NCBI GenBank assembly: GCA_963703235.1
Contig: OY969802.1
Location: forward strand, 248,001-312,000
From: VRUE01 sp963703235
GTDB lineage: Bacteria; Actinomycetota; Thermoleophilia; Solirubrobacterales; 70-9
DNA length: 64,000 bases
Direction of reading: 5' to 3'
The notes under the pieces are model-generated. The model saw only the letters and a program-made list of their open reading frames with translations. It ran no database searches and had not been told where the DNA came from. Each line of letters begins with the position of its first letter. Position 1 is the stretch's first letter. A program made the position numbers and the translations under genes. Positions 1-9,545 of the stretch are shown piece after piece.

Positions 1-2
1 CG

Positions 3-662
3 GTGATGGCATCGGCGGCGCAGGCCACGCCGGCCCAGTTCACAGCGGACGCCTACCCGGCGGTCGGCACAGGCAAAGAGGTGGCAGGAACGGTAAACAA
101 ACTCGAATCGACAGCAGGCACTTCCATCTCATGCGGCAACGTCATATACGAAGCAACACAAGGTGAGGCGTCGACTGAATTAACAGTCACACCCCACTAC
201 ACATCATGCGAAACCAACAGCGGAATCGGCGTTACCGTTGACCTGAACGGCTGCCACTACAAATTCACAGCGGGCACAAAAGCTGCGCATGGATCGACCG
301 GCTCGGTTCACATCATCTGCCCGACCGGAACAGAAATCACAGTGACAGCAGCGGGCTGCACCATACACGTCCCGCCGCAGACGCTGAACGGCGTCACATA
401 CACAAACGAAGTCAACGGCGATGTGAAAGTCGACGTGAACATCAACACGCTGACAACTACAGAGACAGACCACAGCGCCTTCCTCTGCTTCTTCGGCGCA
501 ACAGAAATTCACGTCACAAACGGTCTCTTCCAAAGTACCGTCCTGTTCGAATGTTTCAAAGACCTCGGCAACCATTCGGGGACCACAGACAACCCGGGCA
601 CCAACCACGACACCAAGACCACATACACAGAGGGTGCCGCAACAGATTGCAGCATCAGCTAG
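3..662 (+). CDS. Secreted C-family protein, 5' end cut by window
   Basis: The reading frame is open from the window edge and the visible N-terminus (ASAAQATPAQ) looks like the end of a signal peptide, so the true start lies upstream. About 219 residues are visible. The protein shares with the C-family genes at 59397 and 17464 the pattern of spaced cysteines, a central NGC motif followed by an aromatic-F pair (here NGCHYKF), and an 'AGTK' segment also present in the 59397 protein. A-ending codons such as ACA are frequent, unlike most neighbours. A perfect hairpin follows the stop. No enzymatic motif is visible and the function is unknown; export to the cell surface or medium is inferred from the signal-peptide remnant. 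It is followed directly by an A-B gene pair. Confidence 0.7.
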   Translation: MMASAAQATPAQFTADAYPAVGTGKEVAGTVNKLESTAGTSISCGNVIYEATQGEASTELTVTPHYTSCETNSGIGVTVDLNGCHYKFTAGTKAAHGSTGSVHIICPTGTEITVTAAGCTIHVPPQTLNGVTYTNEVNGDVKVDVNINTLTTTETDHSAFLCFFGATEIHVTNGLFQSTVLFECFKDLGNHSGTTDNPGTNHDTKTTYTEGAATDCSIS

Positions 663-688
663 TCGGTTAGGCATAAGAGCCACGACGA

Positions 689-720
689 GCCACGAGCCGG
701 GAGCGATCCCGGCTCGTGGC
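689..720 (+). terminator. Hairpin terminator after the partial C gene
   Basis: Two perfect 14-base arms (689-702 and 707-720) enclose a GCGA tetraloop. Only a short T-run (CTTT) follows, so termination is likely but not classical. Confidence 0.7.
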
Positions 721-751
721 CTTTGGGCAGCTGGCCAGACGGGAGAAATCC

Positions 752-781
752 TTGACAGGACCATTTACGTTCCGATATCTT
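752..781 (+). promoter_or_regulatory. Sigma-70-type promoter of the first A-B operon
   Basis: TTGACA (752-757) and TATCTT (776-781) are separated by 18 bp. The same arrangement, including the TTCCGATA stretch entering the -10 box, occurs before the second A gene (20723-20752). It places the transcript start near 788, which rules out the in-frame TTG at 780 and supports the ATG at 822. Confidence 0.65.
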
Positions 782-821
782 GCGGCGACGGGAACGGCTC
801 GCCAGGGGGAGATTCAGGGGA

Positions 822-3800
822 ATGCACAGCATCGGATTCAGGGGGGGACTGCGTCAGAGCAGGTTCGGTTTTCTCGTGCTTGCCACGATCGTCGCCTTTC
901 TCGCATTCCATGCCAAGGCGGGCGCCGACCAGGTCATTTGTCAGGCGGGCTCCGAAGCCGAACATTGCACCGCGCCGACCGGGGTGGCGGTGGACCGTAC
1001 GGACGGTCTGCTCTACGTCGCCGACAACGGCAACAAACAGGTCGACGTCTTCGACGCCGACGATGGCAGCCACCTCAGCTCCTTCTCGACGTCCTTCTTG
1101 ACGGGGGTTTCTCTGGCCGGCATCGCGGTTGACAACAACCCGGCGAGCCCAGCTCACCACGACGTCTACTTGCTCGCAACGGATAGCTCAGACCCGGAAA
1201 ACAACCGGGTGGTGAAGCTCGACGCGACGGCCGGGGGAGCGCTGTCTTTCGTGAAAGCCTTCGCGGAAGGTGGCTTCGTCAACCAGCCAAAGATAGCCGT
1301 GGGCCCGGGCGGCGTCGTCCACGTCGCCGACACTCCAAGCCTGGGCAGCGGCGATAGGCGGGTGTGGAGGTTCGACCACGAAGGCAACCCGCTCGCGTCG
1401 TGCGTGCCGTTGGCAAAACCAGCTCCGGAAGAATTCGGGGGGAACCTGAAGGGCTTCGCGGTTGACTCGGCAGGCAACTTCTACATTGCGAGCGCCGGCG
1501 GGCGGCCGATCTGGAAATTCAACGCCGGCTGCGCGGTGCTGTCGCCGCCGTCGCCGTTCCACACGTCCTTCAACATCCAGACCTTGGCGCTCGACGACGG
1601 TGACGATGTCTTCGTCAGCGACTCAACCGAAGCGGCCACCTCGATCTACCGATACGATGCCGCCGCGACCCTGCTCAAGGTCATTTATGGGGACGGGATG
1701 CTGAAAGTGCAACCAATCTCCTTGGCCCCCTTCAGCTCGGCCGGGGGCGATGTGTTCGCCGCCGAGCAGGGCGCGACGGGACAGGTGGTGCACGTCGACT
1801 TCCCACCGCCGGGTCCGGTGGTGCACCCAGACCCTGAGCTGACCTTCGCCGGCCCGATCGGCAACACCAAGGCGACGCTCCACACGAATATCAACCCCGA
1901 GGGCAAAGCGACGAAATACCGCTTTGAGTACGTCGACGACGTCTCATACGACTCCGAAGGAGGTTTCGAAAGCGCGAACGTCGAGTCAACGGCGGAATTC
2001 GACGTGGCACCGCCGGGGGCCGGGCCGGGCATCCTGCCGATCCCAGCGCTTTTCCGGCTGGCCCCGGCGAGCTCGGAGATCGGCTGCGCTGAGCCCGAAA
2101 ACCCGCCGCAGCCTGGGTGCCTCGAGCCGAGCACCGAGTATCACTTCCGGGCGGTGGCAATCAACGCTGACGGAGAATCGGTCGGCCCGGCGAGCACCTT
2201 CAAAACCGAACCGCCGTTCGACATCATCGAAGTCTGGGCGAGCGACGTCGGCATCGACGCAGCGAAGGTCCACGCCAAGGTCAATCCGCTGAACATCCCG
2301 GCAAGCGGTCACTTCCAGTACGTCGACGAAGCGACCTATCTGGAAGACGTGGGCAAAGGGGGTAACGGGTTCGAGCATGCCCTGGCGAGCGAGACGGTCG
2401 ACTTCGGCTTAGGGGAAGCGCCGGTCATTCGCAGCGGCCAGCTTCACTCGCTGAAAGCGGGCTCCGCCTATCGCTACCGGATCGTGGTCACCAACGTCTT
2501 CGGGTCGAGCGCAGACAAACAGGGCGAGTTCACCACCTTCGGGGTGGGCACGATCCCACCTTGCCCCAACGACGAGCTGCGCCTTGGGCCCTCGGCGGGG
2601 CTCCCCGACTGCCGCGCATACGAGATGGTCTCGCCGCCCGACAAAGGTGGCGGCGACATCGCAGTCCTCGACGGCCCGATCGACGGCTTCGTAGCCGAAC
2701 TGAACCAAAGCGCTGCCGCGGTGTCCGGGGAAGGATGGGGGATCACCTACTCCTCGGTCCGTGCCTTCGGAGACGCGATCTCCGCCACCTTTGCCTCCCA
2801 ATACATGGCGAGCCGCCAGCCGGTCGGCCACCCAGAGGAAGGCTGGCGAAGCCACGGAATCTCGCCGCCGCGCGAAGGTGCCAACTTCCTCATCTCCTCC
2901 GGGGTGGGCCGCGACACTCAATACAAGGCCTTCTCGGAGGACCTGGGGCAGGCGTGGCTTCGCAGCGACTCGGAACCGCTCTTGGACGAGGGGGCGATCG
3001 AGGGCTTCCCCAACCTCTACCGGCGCGACAACGCGAGCGAGGACTACGAGGCGATCTGCCCAGTGGAGCCGCCGAGCGCGAAAGCGGACGCCTACGTGCC
3101 CGAACCGCAGGGCTTCTCGGCGGACGGGGAGGTGACGGTGTTCCGGGCGGGGGACAAACTGACCGGGGACGCTTCGAGCGCGGACAACTTCCAGCTCTAC
3201 GGGTGCAGCGGGGAGGCGCTCGAGGCGATCAGTGTGCTGCCGGCGGGCGAGGGCGGGGCGGCGACGGGCGGCAACGCGGCGGCGGGGACCGCGAGAAACA
3301 CCTTCGGGGACCACCGGGAGCTTAACCTCCACAACGCGGTGGCGGCGGACGGGGAGCGCGTTTACTGGACCGACTCGGGCGGGGCGGACCGCGGGCCGGG
3401 AAAGATCTACCTGCGCGAGCGCCCCTTCGCGGCGGGCGGGGAGTGCAGCGGGCCGGCGGCGCCCTGCACGGTTGCGGTCTCGGGGCCGCTCTCGGCGGAG
3501 GCGGCGGAATTCTGGACCGCCGCGCCGGACGGCTCGGTGGCGATCTTCAGCTTCGCGGCCGGGGCGCTGGCGGGCAACCTCTACGAATTCGACGCGGGCA
3601 GCGCGACGAGCGAGCTGATCGCGGAAGGGGTGAGCGGCGTTGCGGGCTTCAGCGAGGACGCGGCGCGCCTCTATCTGGTTTCGACGAAAGCGCTGGCTTC
3701 GGGTGCCGTTTCCGGCGAGGAGAACCTCTACCTCTACGAGGCAGGTGAGGCAAGCCCGTTCAGGCTGGTGGCGACGCTGCCTGGAGGCACGAAAGTGGGG

Positions 3801-4649
3801 AGCCACTGTGAGATGACTGACACCAACCCCGGCTTTCGCTGCAGCCGCGCCACCGCCGACGGGCTGGCGCTGGCCTTCATGTCGCAGGATCCGCTGACTG
3901 GCTACGACAACGTCGACGCGGCGAGCGGGGAGGCCGACGCGGAGGTCTTCCTCTACGACGTGACGGCAAACGGGGGCGAAGGCGAGCTCCTCTGCGTCTC
4001 GTGCAACCCGAGCGGAGGGCGGCCGCGTGGGCGGGCGGTGCGGGTGCCCGTCGGCAGCGGCCCCGACGATTGGCTCGCCGCCAAAATCCCGGGCTGGCAG
4101 AGCGCCTTCCATGCCTCACGCGCCCTCTCCGCGGACGGGCGGCGCCTCTTCTTCGACAGCTACGACGCCCTCGTCCCCGCTGACACCAACGGCGCCCTCG
4201 ACGTCTACCAGTGGCAGCGGGCGGGCAAAGGCGGTTGCGATGAAGGAGACCACGACCACTTCCCGTCAAACGGCGGCTGCCTGGCGCTGATCTCCTCGGG
4301 CCGAGGCCCCCAGGACTCCCGGTTCGTCGACGCCTCGGCGGACGGATCGGACGTCTTCTTCAAGACCTCCCAGAGCCTCTGGCCCGAGGACCCCGGGCTG
4401 ATCGACATCTACGACGCGAGGGTTCAGGGCGGCTTCCCTTACCCGCCGGTCCCGCAGGCCGCCTGCGAAGGGGAAGCCTGCCAGAGCCCGCCCGCGCCCC
4501 CGCAGGCGCCGACGCCGGCAAGCTCGAGCTTCCAGGGCGACGCCAACCCCAGGGTGCGGGCGGCGAAGCGCTGCCCGAAGGGCAAACGCCGCGTCACCCG
4601 CAAGGGCAAATCGCGCTGCGTGGCTAAGAAGAGGAGAGGTGGGCGATGA
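822..4649 (+). CDS. A-type secreted NHL/Fn3/TolB-like surface protein (first copy)
   Basis: The protein has 1275 residues from the ATG at 822, which follows an AGGGG box and lies downstream of the predicted promoter. Residues 1-35 form a signal peptide. Residues about 40-320 contain NHL-like propeller repeats (GVAVDRTDGLLYVAD). Residues about 340-570 look like two fibronectin-III-type domains (EYHFRAVAINADGES). A conserved 'LPDCRAYEMVSP' segment near 594 is followed by a long TolB/WD40-like propeller to about 1200 and a basic tail (CPKGKRRVTRKGK). Family knowledge suggests extracellular beta-propellers; ligand and role are unknown. The stop overlaps the next start (ATGA), indicating translational coupling. 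It is clearly paralogous to the protein at 20831. Confidence 0.85.
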   Translation: MHSIGFRGGLRQSRFGFLVLATIVAFLAFHAKAGADQVICQAGSEAEHCTAPTGVAVDRTDGLLYVADNGNKQVDVFDADDGSHLSSFSTSFLTGVSLAGIAVDNNPASPAHHDVYLLATDSSDPENNRVVKLDATAGGALSFVKAFAEGGFVNQPKIAVGPGGVVHVADTPSLGSGDRRVWRFDHEGNPLASCVPLAKPAPEEFGGNLKGFAVDSAGNFYIASAGGRPIWKFNAGCAVLSPPSPFHTSFNIQTLALDDGDDVFVSDSTEAATSIYRYDAAATLLKVIYGDGMLKVQPISLAPFSSAGGDVFAAEQGATGQVVHVDFPPPGPVVHPDPELTFAGPIGNTKATLHTNINPEGKATKYRFEYVDDVSYDSEGGFESANVESTAEFDVAPPGAGPGILPIPALFRLAPASSEIGCAEPENPPQPGCLEPSTEYHFRAVAINADGESVGPASTFKTEPPFDIIEVWASDVGIDAAKVHAKVNPLNIPASGHFQYVDEATYLEDVGKGGNGFEHALASETVDFGLGEAPVIRSGQLHSLKAGSAYRYRIVVTNVFGSSADKQGEFTTFGVGTIPPCPNDELRLGPSAGLPDCRAYEMVSPPDKGGGDIAVLDGPIDGFVAELNQSAAAVSGEGWGITYSSVRAFGDAISATFASQYMASRQPVGHPEEGWRSHGISPPREGANFLISSGVGRDTQYKAFSEDLGQAWLRSDSEPLLDEGAIEGFPNLYRRDNASEDYEAICPVEPPSAKADAYVPEPQGFSADGEVTVFRAGDKLTGDASSADNFQLYGCSGEALEAISVLPAGEGGAATGGNAAAGTARNTFGDHRELNLHNAVAADGERVYWTDSGGADRGPGKIYLRERPFAAGGECSGPAAPCTVAVSGPLSAEAAEFWTAAPDGSVAIFSFAAGALAGNLYEFDAGSATSELIAEGVSGVAGFSEDAARLYLVSTKALASGAVSGEENLYLYEAGEASPFRLVATLPGGTKVGSHCEMTDTNPGFRCSRATADGLALAFMSQDPLTGYDNVDAASGEADAEVFLYDVTANGGEGELLCVSCNPSGGRPRGRAVRVPVGSGPDDWLAAKIPGWQSAFHASRALSADGRRLFFDSYDALVPADTNGALDVYQWQRAGKGGCDEGDHDHFPSNGGCLALISSGRGPQDSRFVDASADGSDVFFKTSQSLWPEDPGLIDIYDARVQGGFPYPPVPQAACEGEACQSPPAPPQAPTPASSSFQGDANPRVRAAKRCPKGKRRVTRKGKSRCVAKKRRGGR

Positions 4650-7531
4650 AGCGCCTGTTCGCCATCTGTGCGGCAGCGGTCGTCGCCCTCTGGGCGGGCG
4701 CCGTCCCGGCAGGCGCCGACTTCGGCATAGAAGACGCCCAACTCTCCTTCCGCAACTCGCTTGGCGAACCCTCCTTGCAGGCGGGCTCGCACCCCTTCGC
4801 GACGCGGATGCGGGTGGACGTGGAGACGCTGCTCTCAGAAGGCCTCGAATTCCCCGAGGGAAAGGTAGAGGACCTGACGATCACTTTCCCGGAAGGCTTC
4901 GCGGGCAACCCGCTCGCGACGCCGTCCTGCGCGGCGGCCAACTTCATAACGATCGTGCCGGGTCCCGAAAAAGGCCCCCGCCCTGCCTGCCCCAACTCCA
5001 CCGCGCTCGGGATCCAGGCGGTGAAGGTGGCCTTCGACCCCGTCTCCCCCGGTGAAGACGAATTTCTCCACGTCCCTCTCTACAATCTCGTGCCGCCGCC
5101 CGGTGTGGCGGCGCGGGTTGGCTTCATGGTGCTGGGCGTGCCAATCACCGTCGACGGCACCCTGCAGGCCGAGCACCCCTACCGCACGCAGGCCCACGCC
5201 ACCAACATCTCCCAAGCCATCTTCTTCTACGGATCGATCACGACGCTGTGGGGGGACCCCGGCTCGCCGGCCCACGACCTGCAGCGCGGCAGCTGCCTGG
5301 TGGTCGACAAAGTCTCCGGCCCAGACGAACCGGTTCTCAGCGGCGATGAATGCCCGCTCGACTCCGGCCAGCGCACGGCGTTCACGACGGCGCCGCGCAG
5401 CTGCACGGGACCCCTTAAAACCCTCGTGGAGGCGTTCTCCTGGCCGATCTGGTCGCTTGACCCGCAGGGCAGCCTCGTCCCGGGACCGAGCCTGCACGAC
5501 TCCTTCACCGCCGAGACTCCGTCCGGCATGGTGAACTGCCCCGCGCTTGACTTCGAGGCGAGCGTCTCGGCTCAGCCCACCACCGACCATGCCGAGAGCC
5601 CCACGGGCCTCCAGTTCGACCTGGCGATCTCCGACCCCGGCCTAACCAACCCCAACGAGGACGCGACCGCCTTCTCGGATTTAAGGGGCGCCATCGTCAC
5701 CCTGCCCGAGGGGGTGACGGTCAACCCCTCCCAGGCAGAAGGGCTCGCCGTCTGCAGCGAGGCCGATCTGGCGCGCGAGACCGCCAGCTCGCCCTTCGGC
5801 GCCGGCTGCCCGGCCGCCTCGAAGGTCGGCACGGTGGAAGTCGAGACGCCACTGCTCGAGGGCGAGACGCTGAAAGGCTCTCTCTTCGTCGCCGAGCCCT
5901 ACGAGAACCGCTTCGGCTCGCTGATCGCCGTCTATCAGGTGTTCAAGCTCCCCGAGCGCGGAATCGCGATCAAGCTGGCCGGCAAGGTCGAGCCCGATCC
6001 GCGCACCGGGCAGCTCGTCTCGACCTTCGGGCGGGCGGGCGAAGAGCTGCCCCAGGCTCCTTTCTCGGAGTTCCGCCTGCGCTTCCGCGAGGGCGGCCGC
6101 TCGCCACTCATCACCCCACCCGCCTGCGGCACCTACACCACCAAGGCGGTACTCATCCCCTGGGCCAACCCCGAAGACCCCTTCGAAGCCACCTCAAGCT
6201 TCCACGTGACCAAGGGAGTGGGAGGGACCCCCTGCCCGCCGCCCGGCCCGCAGCCGTTCGACCCCGGCATGGCCGCCGGTACCCTCAACAACGACGCCGG
6301 CTCGCACTCGCCCTTCCACCTGCGCCTCACCCGACGCGACGGCGACCAGGACCTGACCCGCTTCGACTCGACGCTGCCCCCCGGCCTGGTGGCGAAGCTG
6401 GCGGGCGTGGAGATGTGCCCCGAGGTCGCGATCGCGCAGCTCGAGCTGAAGACCGGCATGCAGGAGCTCGCCAGCCCATCTTGCCCGGCCAGCTCCAAGA
6501 TCGGCAGGGTCAACGGCGGAGCAGGCGTCGGCTCCCAGCTCACCTACGTGAAGGGCTCCGTCTACCTGGCCGGCCCCTTCGCCGGCGCCCCTCTCTCGGT
6601 GATTGGCGTCGTCCCCGCGGTCGCCGGCCCCTTCGACGTCGGCGTCATCTCCACCCGCCAGGCGCTCACGCTCGACCCGGTCACCGCCCAGCCCCGTGTT
6701 GACGGCGCTCGCTCGGAGCCGATCCCTCACATCCTCGCCGGTATCCCGCTCAGGGTCCGCGACATCCAGGTCGACGTCGACCGCCCCCAGTTCACCCTCA
6801 ACCCGACCTCGTGCGACCCGATGGCGATCGGGGCCGCGATCTGGGGAGGAGGGCTCGACGTCTTCTCCTCTCATGACGACGCCCCGGTGGCGCGCTCGGC
6901 CCGCTTCCAGGCCGCCAACTGCCTGAACCTCGGCTTCAAGCCACGCCTCGCCTTCACCCTGCGGGGCGGCACTGAGCGCGGCGACAACCCAGCCTTCACC
7001 GCCGTCCTTCGTCCCCGCTCCGGCGACGCCAACCTGAAGCGCACCGTCGTTCGTTTCCCGCGTGCCACCTTCTTAGACCAGGGCCACATCCGCACGGTCT
7101 GCACCCGCGTGCAGTTCGCTGCCGACGCCTGTCCGAAAGGAGCGATTTACGGCAAGGTCCGCGTCTTTACGCCGCTGCTCGACCAGCCCCTGGAAGGTCC
7201 TGTCTACCTGCGTTCCTCCGACAATCTGCTGCCCGACGTCGTCTTCGACCTGAAGGGCCTAGTCGATATCGAGGCGGCCGCGCGGGCGGACTCGGTAAAT
7301 GGCAAGCTGCGCGTCACCTTCCCCGCCATCCCCGACGCCCCCGTCTCCAAGGCGATCGTGCGCATGCTGGGCGGTCGCAAAAGCCTTCTCGTCAACTCGC
7401 GCGACATCTGTGCCCCGATACCCCGTGCGATCGTCGCCATGGAGGGCCACAACGGCAAGGAGCGCACCCTGCGCCCGCAGATGAGGGCGAAAGCGTGCGG
7501 CGGCAAGGCCAAACGCACCCGCCGACGCTAG
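4646..7531 (+). CDS. B-type secreted protein with four Cys-paired repeats (first copy)
   Basis: This 961-aa protein starts at the ATG overlapping the upstream stop. A signal peptide (to about residue 25, VPAGADF) is followed by four related units near residues 60-150, 350-450, 575-680 and 800-880. Each has a 'LPEG/LPPG' or 'FPRA' strand, a cysteine, a second cysteine in a 'CPASSKIG'-like motif and hydrophobic strands (LPEGVTVNPS; LPPGLVAKLAG; CPAASKVGTVEVETPLL). The C-terminus is basic. I recognise no catalytic residues, so a beta-rich extracellular structural or adhesive role is only inferred. Its paralogue is at 24826, and both follow an A gene with a 4-bp overlap, so A and B probably act together. 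Confidence 0.8.
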   Translation: MKRLFAICAAAVVALWAGAVPAGADFGIEDAQLSFRNSLGEPSLQAGSHPFATRMRVDVETLLSEGLEFPEGKVEDLTITFPEGFAGNPLATPSCAAANFITIVPGPEKGPRPACPNSTALGIQAVKVAFDPVSPGEDEFLHVPLYNLVPPPGVAARVGFMVLGVPITVDGTLQAEHPYRTQAHATNISQAIFFYGSITTLWGDPGSPAHDLQRGSCLVVDKVSGPDEPVLSGDECPLDSGQRTAFTTAPRSCTGPLKTLVEAFSWPIWSLDPQGSLVPGPSLHDSFTAETPSGMVNCPALDFEASVSAQPTTDHAESPTGLQFDLAISDPGLTNPNEDATAFSDLRGAIVTLPEGVTVNPSQAEGLAVCSEADLARETASSPFGAGCPAASKVGTVEVETPLLEGETLKGSLFVAEPYENRFGSLIAVYQVFKLPERGIAIKLAGKVEPDPRTGQLVSTFGRAGEELPQAPFSEFRLRFREGGRSPLITPPACGTYTTKAVLIPWANPEDPFEATSSFHVTKGVGGTPCPPPGPQPFDPGMAAGTLNNDAGSHSPFHLRLTRRDGDQDLTRFDSTLPPGLVAKLAGVEMCPEVAIAQLELKTGMQELASPSCPASSKIGRVNGGAGVGSQLTYVKGSVYLAGPFAGAPLSVIGVVPAVAGPFDVGVISTRQALTLDPVTAQPRVDGARSEPIPHILAGIPLRVRDIQVDVDRPQFTLNPTSCDPMAIGAAIWGGGLDVFSSHDDAPVARSARFQAANCLNLGFKPRLAFTLRGGTERGDNPAFTAVLRPRSGDANLKRTVVRFPRATFLDQGHIRTVCTRVQFAADACPKGAIYGKVRVFTPLLDQPLEGPVYLRSSDNLLPDVVFDLKGLVDIEAAARADSVNGKLRVTFPAIPDAPVSKAIVRMLGGRKSLLVNSRDICAPIPRAIVAMEGHNGKERTLRPQMRAKACGGKAKRTRRR

Positions 7532-7578
7532 GGCCTGGCACATGAAGGTGGTGCTTGTCAAGTGGCTTTACTGAGTCT

Positions 7579-8616
7579 CTAACTGTCGCCGATGGCGGTC
7601 TGAAGGCTTGCCACAAAGGAGGTGGTGTCAAGGAAGTAGTTGGGATACGCCCGTCGCAGCGTGGCAAGTGATTCAACCGAAACGAGAACTACGTCCTTGG
7701 ATGGATCACCTTCATGTGCGCGCTCAACCGCGCTGTACTCGCCCACTGCCACCACTTTGTCGCTGTAGCTGCGGACGTACAAGCGCTGAGCGGTGATGTC
7801 TAGCTCAAGCAAGAAGGTCGTGCCTCTGCTGGCTTCCATCGTCTGCTCCACGTGCCGGAGGGCCTCTCCGTACGCAGTCAGACGCTCGACCACGTTTAGC
7901 TCCTTGGCATGGTGGCGCAGCTCCTTAATCAACTCTGCCTCATCCGCTGGGGTGCCCGGCACAAGCGGGGCGCGCTCTCGCAGGGCCATTGCGGAGCTCA
8001 TGAGCGCAAAGAACCTCAGCCACCCTTTCTCGCCCAGGCTCGACTTCAGCGCCTGTTGAGTAAAAGTTCCGACGGTCTCTACTGCGGTCGCCCACGCGTG
8101 CTGGAGCCGGGATCGGACCTGAAGCTCGATCCTAAGACCGTTATAGGTCTCCTGTTTGTCGCTGTAGTAGGCGTAGACCAGATGGATGCCTCGGTATCCG
8201 CTTGATTTGGGTTCCTCGATGTATTGGTCCGTGCGCAGCACTTTGTGCTTCATGCTGCTTTGCGTCTCGTAGTAGTTGACCACCTTGGCGACACTGCTAA
8301 CGCTGGCCATCACAGCGCGAGCACCGCCGATGTCGTGCATCCGAGCCAAGTCCATTCCTGGGAATCGCTCAAGCTTGTGCCGGATCGAAGGAAGGCGCTT
8401 GATCCGTTGAGCCACGGTCGCATTGCTGTCGAAACGGCCCGCCACTCCGCGAAGATTGACTTGGAGCGTGTTCAGCGGATAGCTGTGCGACGAGCGCCAG
8501 TTGTTGATGACGGTCCGTGCCAGCTCCCGGTCCTCGGCGCTGGCAGCGGTATCTATGTAGGTGGCGCCAGCTTCATTGACTTTCGTGCGCGAATAGGCAG
8601 GGGTCGTCCAGGCCAT
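7579..8616 (-). CDS. RelA/SpoT synthetase-domain protein (single-domain)
   Basis: The protein carries a (p)ppGpp-synthetase-type nucleotidyltransferase fold: MHDIGGARAV, SSGYRGIHLVY and RIELQVRSRLQHAWA match the RelA/SpoT SYNTH signatures (GYRxxH and ELQxR). No HD hydrolase, TGS or ACT domain is present. I place the start at the ATG at 8616 (345 aa, beginning MAWTTPAYSR, a common start for this subfamily); an in-frame GTG at 8694 would add 26 residues, and neither has a strong ribosome site. Stand-alone members either make alarmones or, as toxSAS enzymes, pyrophosphorylate adenine nucleotides or tRNA. No antitoxin-like partner is adjacent. It interrupts the secreted-protein region and may be acquired. 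Confidence 0.8.
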   Translation of the reverse strand: MAWTTPAYSRTKVNEAGATYIDTAASAEDRELARTVINNWRSSHSYPLNTLQVNLRGVAGRFDSNATVAQRIKRLPSIRHKLERFPGMDLARMHDIGGARAVMASVSSVAKVVNYYETQSSMKHKVLRTDQYIEEPKSSGYRGIHLVYAYYSDKQETYNGLRIELQVRSRLQHAWATAVETVGTFTQQALKSSLGEKGWLRFFALMSSAMALRERAPLVPGTPADEAELIKELRHHAKELNVVERLTAYGEALRHVEQTMEASRGTTFLLELDITAQRLYVRSYSDKVVAVGEYSAVERAHEGDPSKDVVLVSVESLATLRRAYPNYFLDTTSFVASLQTAIGDS

Positions 8617-8816
8617 TGCCGGAAAGCATATGGACCCAGCTTCGCTCGATAGCTCAAGCGGCTGGTCACGAGCGCGTAGCTCAAGCTCAGCCACCCACTA
8701 GCCAGCCCTTCCGGGCCGCTGAGCTTCTACAGAGAAGGGATATGTGTGGGCTTTCGTGTATCCTTAGCCCCTAGGAAATTTTAGTAAACGAGAACTTTGG
8801 GGGAGAGGAGTTTGCT

Positions 8817-9386
8817 GTGAGGGAGCGACTGCCGATGTTATTTGTCATGGCGATTGTGGCGATGTTCGTCGTTGCTGGTTGCGGTGACGAGGGAGACGAC
8901 GCGAGCGCCGGGGACGGCAGCGCGCAGAATGGCGCTCTCTCAGGCAATTCGGACACGGACACGGACGACGGCGATTCCGGGACGGCTGGAGATGCCGCCG
9001 AAGCCGAGAGCATTTCGAAGAAAGCTTTCATCAAACAGGGCAACACGATCTGCGAGAGCACGGTGGGACGGATCGCTGCTCAATCGACTCCCGCTTTCAA
9101 AGAGTTGGAACGAGATAATGACGGTAGCTCCCCCCGCGCGGTGGAAATGGAAGTGATCTCCACCGTCGTGCTGCCCGAACTCCGCAGAGAGGTCGAGGAA
9201 CTCGAATCGCTCGGATCGCCCGTCGGTGACGAGGTGAAGGTAGCCAGGATCACCACGGCGATCGGCGATGTGATCGAAGAAGCCGAAGACGATCTGGCGG
9301 CTGCCGCCGCTGCTTCGAATCAGTTCATTGAAGAGTCGTCAAACCTCGCTGCAAGCTACGGCCTCGACAAATGCCCCTACGGATGA
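8817..9386 (+). CDS. Lipoprotein of the 'N-x-IC-x-ES' family (1 of 3)
   Basis: The GTG start at 8817 follows GGGGGAGAGGAG. The lipobox VVAGC puts the lipidated cysteine at residue 22, followed by an Asp/Ser/Gly-rich linker (to about 65) and a helical domain. The domain opens with SKKAFIKQGNTICESTVGR and ends near DKCPYG. The lipoproteins at 16215 and 16687 have the same plan: lysine/phenylalanine, then an NxIC motif, then a long helix, then a cysteine close to the C-terminus. The two conserved cysteines may form a disulfide outside the membrane. Function unknown. Confidence 0.75.
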   Translation: MRERLPMLFVMAIVAMFVVAGCGDEGDDASAGDGSAQNGALSGNSDTDTDDGDSGTAGDAAEAESISKKAFIKQGNTICESTVGRIAAQSTPAFKELERDNDGSSPRAVEMEVISTVVLPELRREVEELESLGSPVGDEVKVARITTAIGDVIEEAEDDLAAAAAASNQFIEESSNLAASYGLDKCPYG

Positions 9387-9545
9387 TCGCGTGGCCGAAC
9401 TCGCTCTCGCGCGTTTCGTCCGATGGAAAGGCTCGTTGAATTCAGAAAAACGCCCGTAGATGTACCGATATACGCTATTCTCGTTCCCAAGCCCGGGTGG
9501 GTTCCGGGCTAACGAAATATCTCGAACTCAGGGAGGGAAACAGAA

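Noticed and set aside
780..821. TTG start at 780 for the first A protein
   Set aside because: It overlaps the predicted -10 box (776-781), so it would not be transcribed; ATG 822 has a ribosome site and a good signal peptide.
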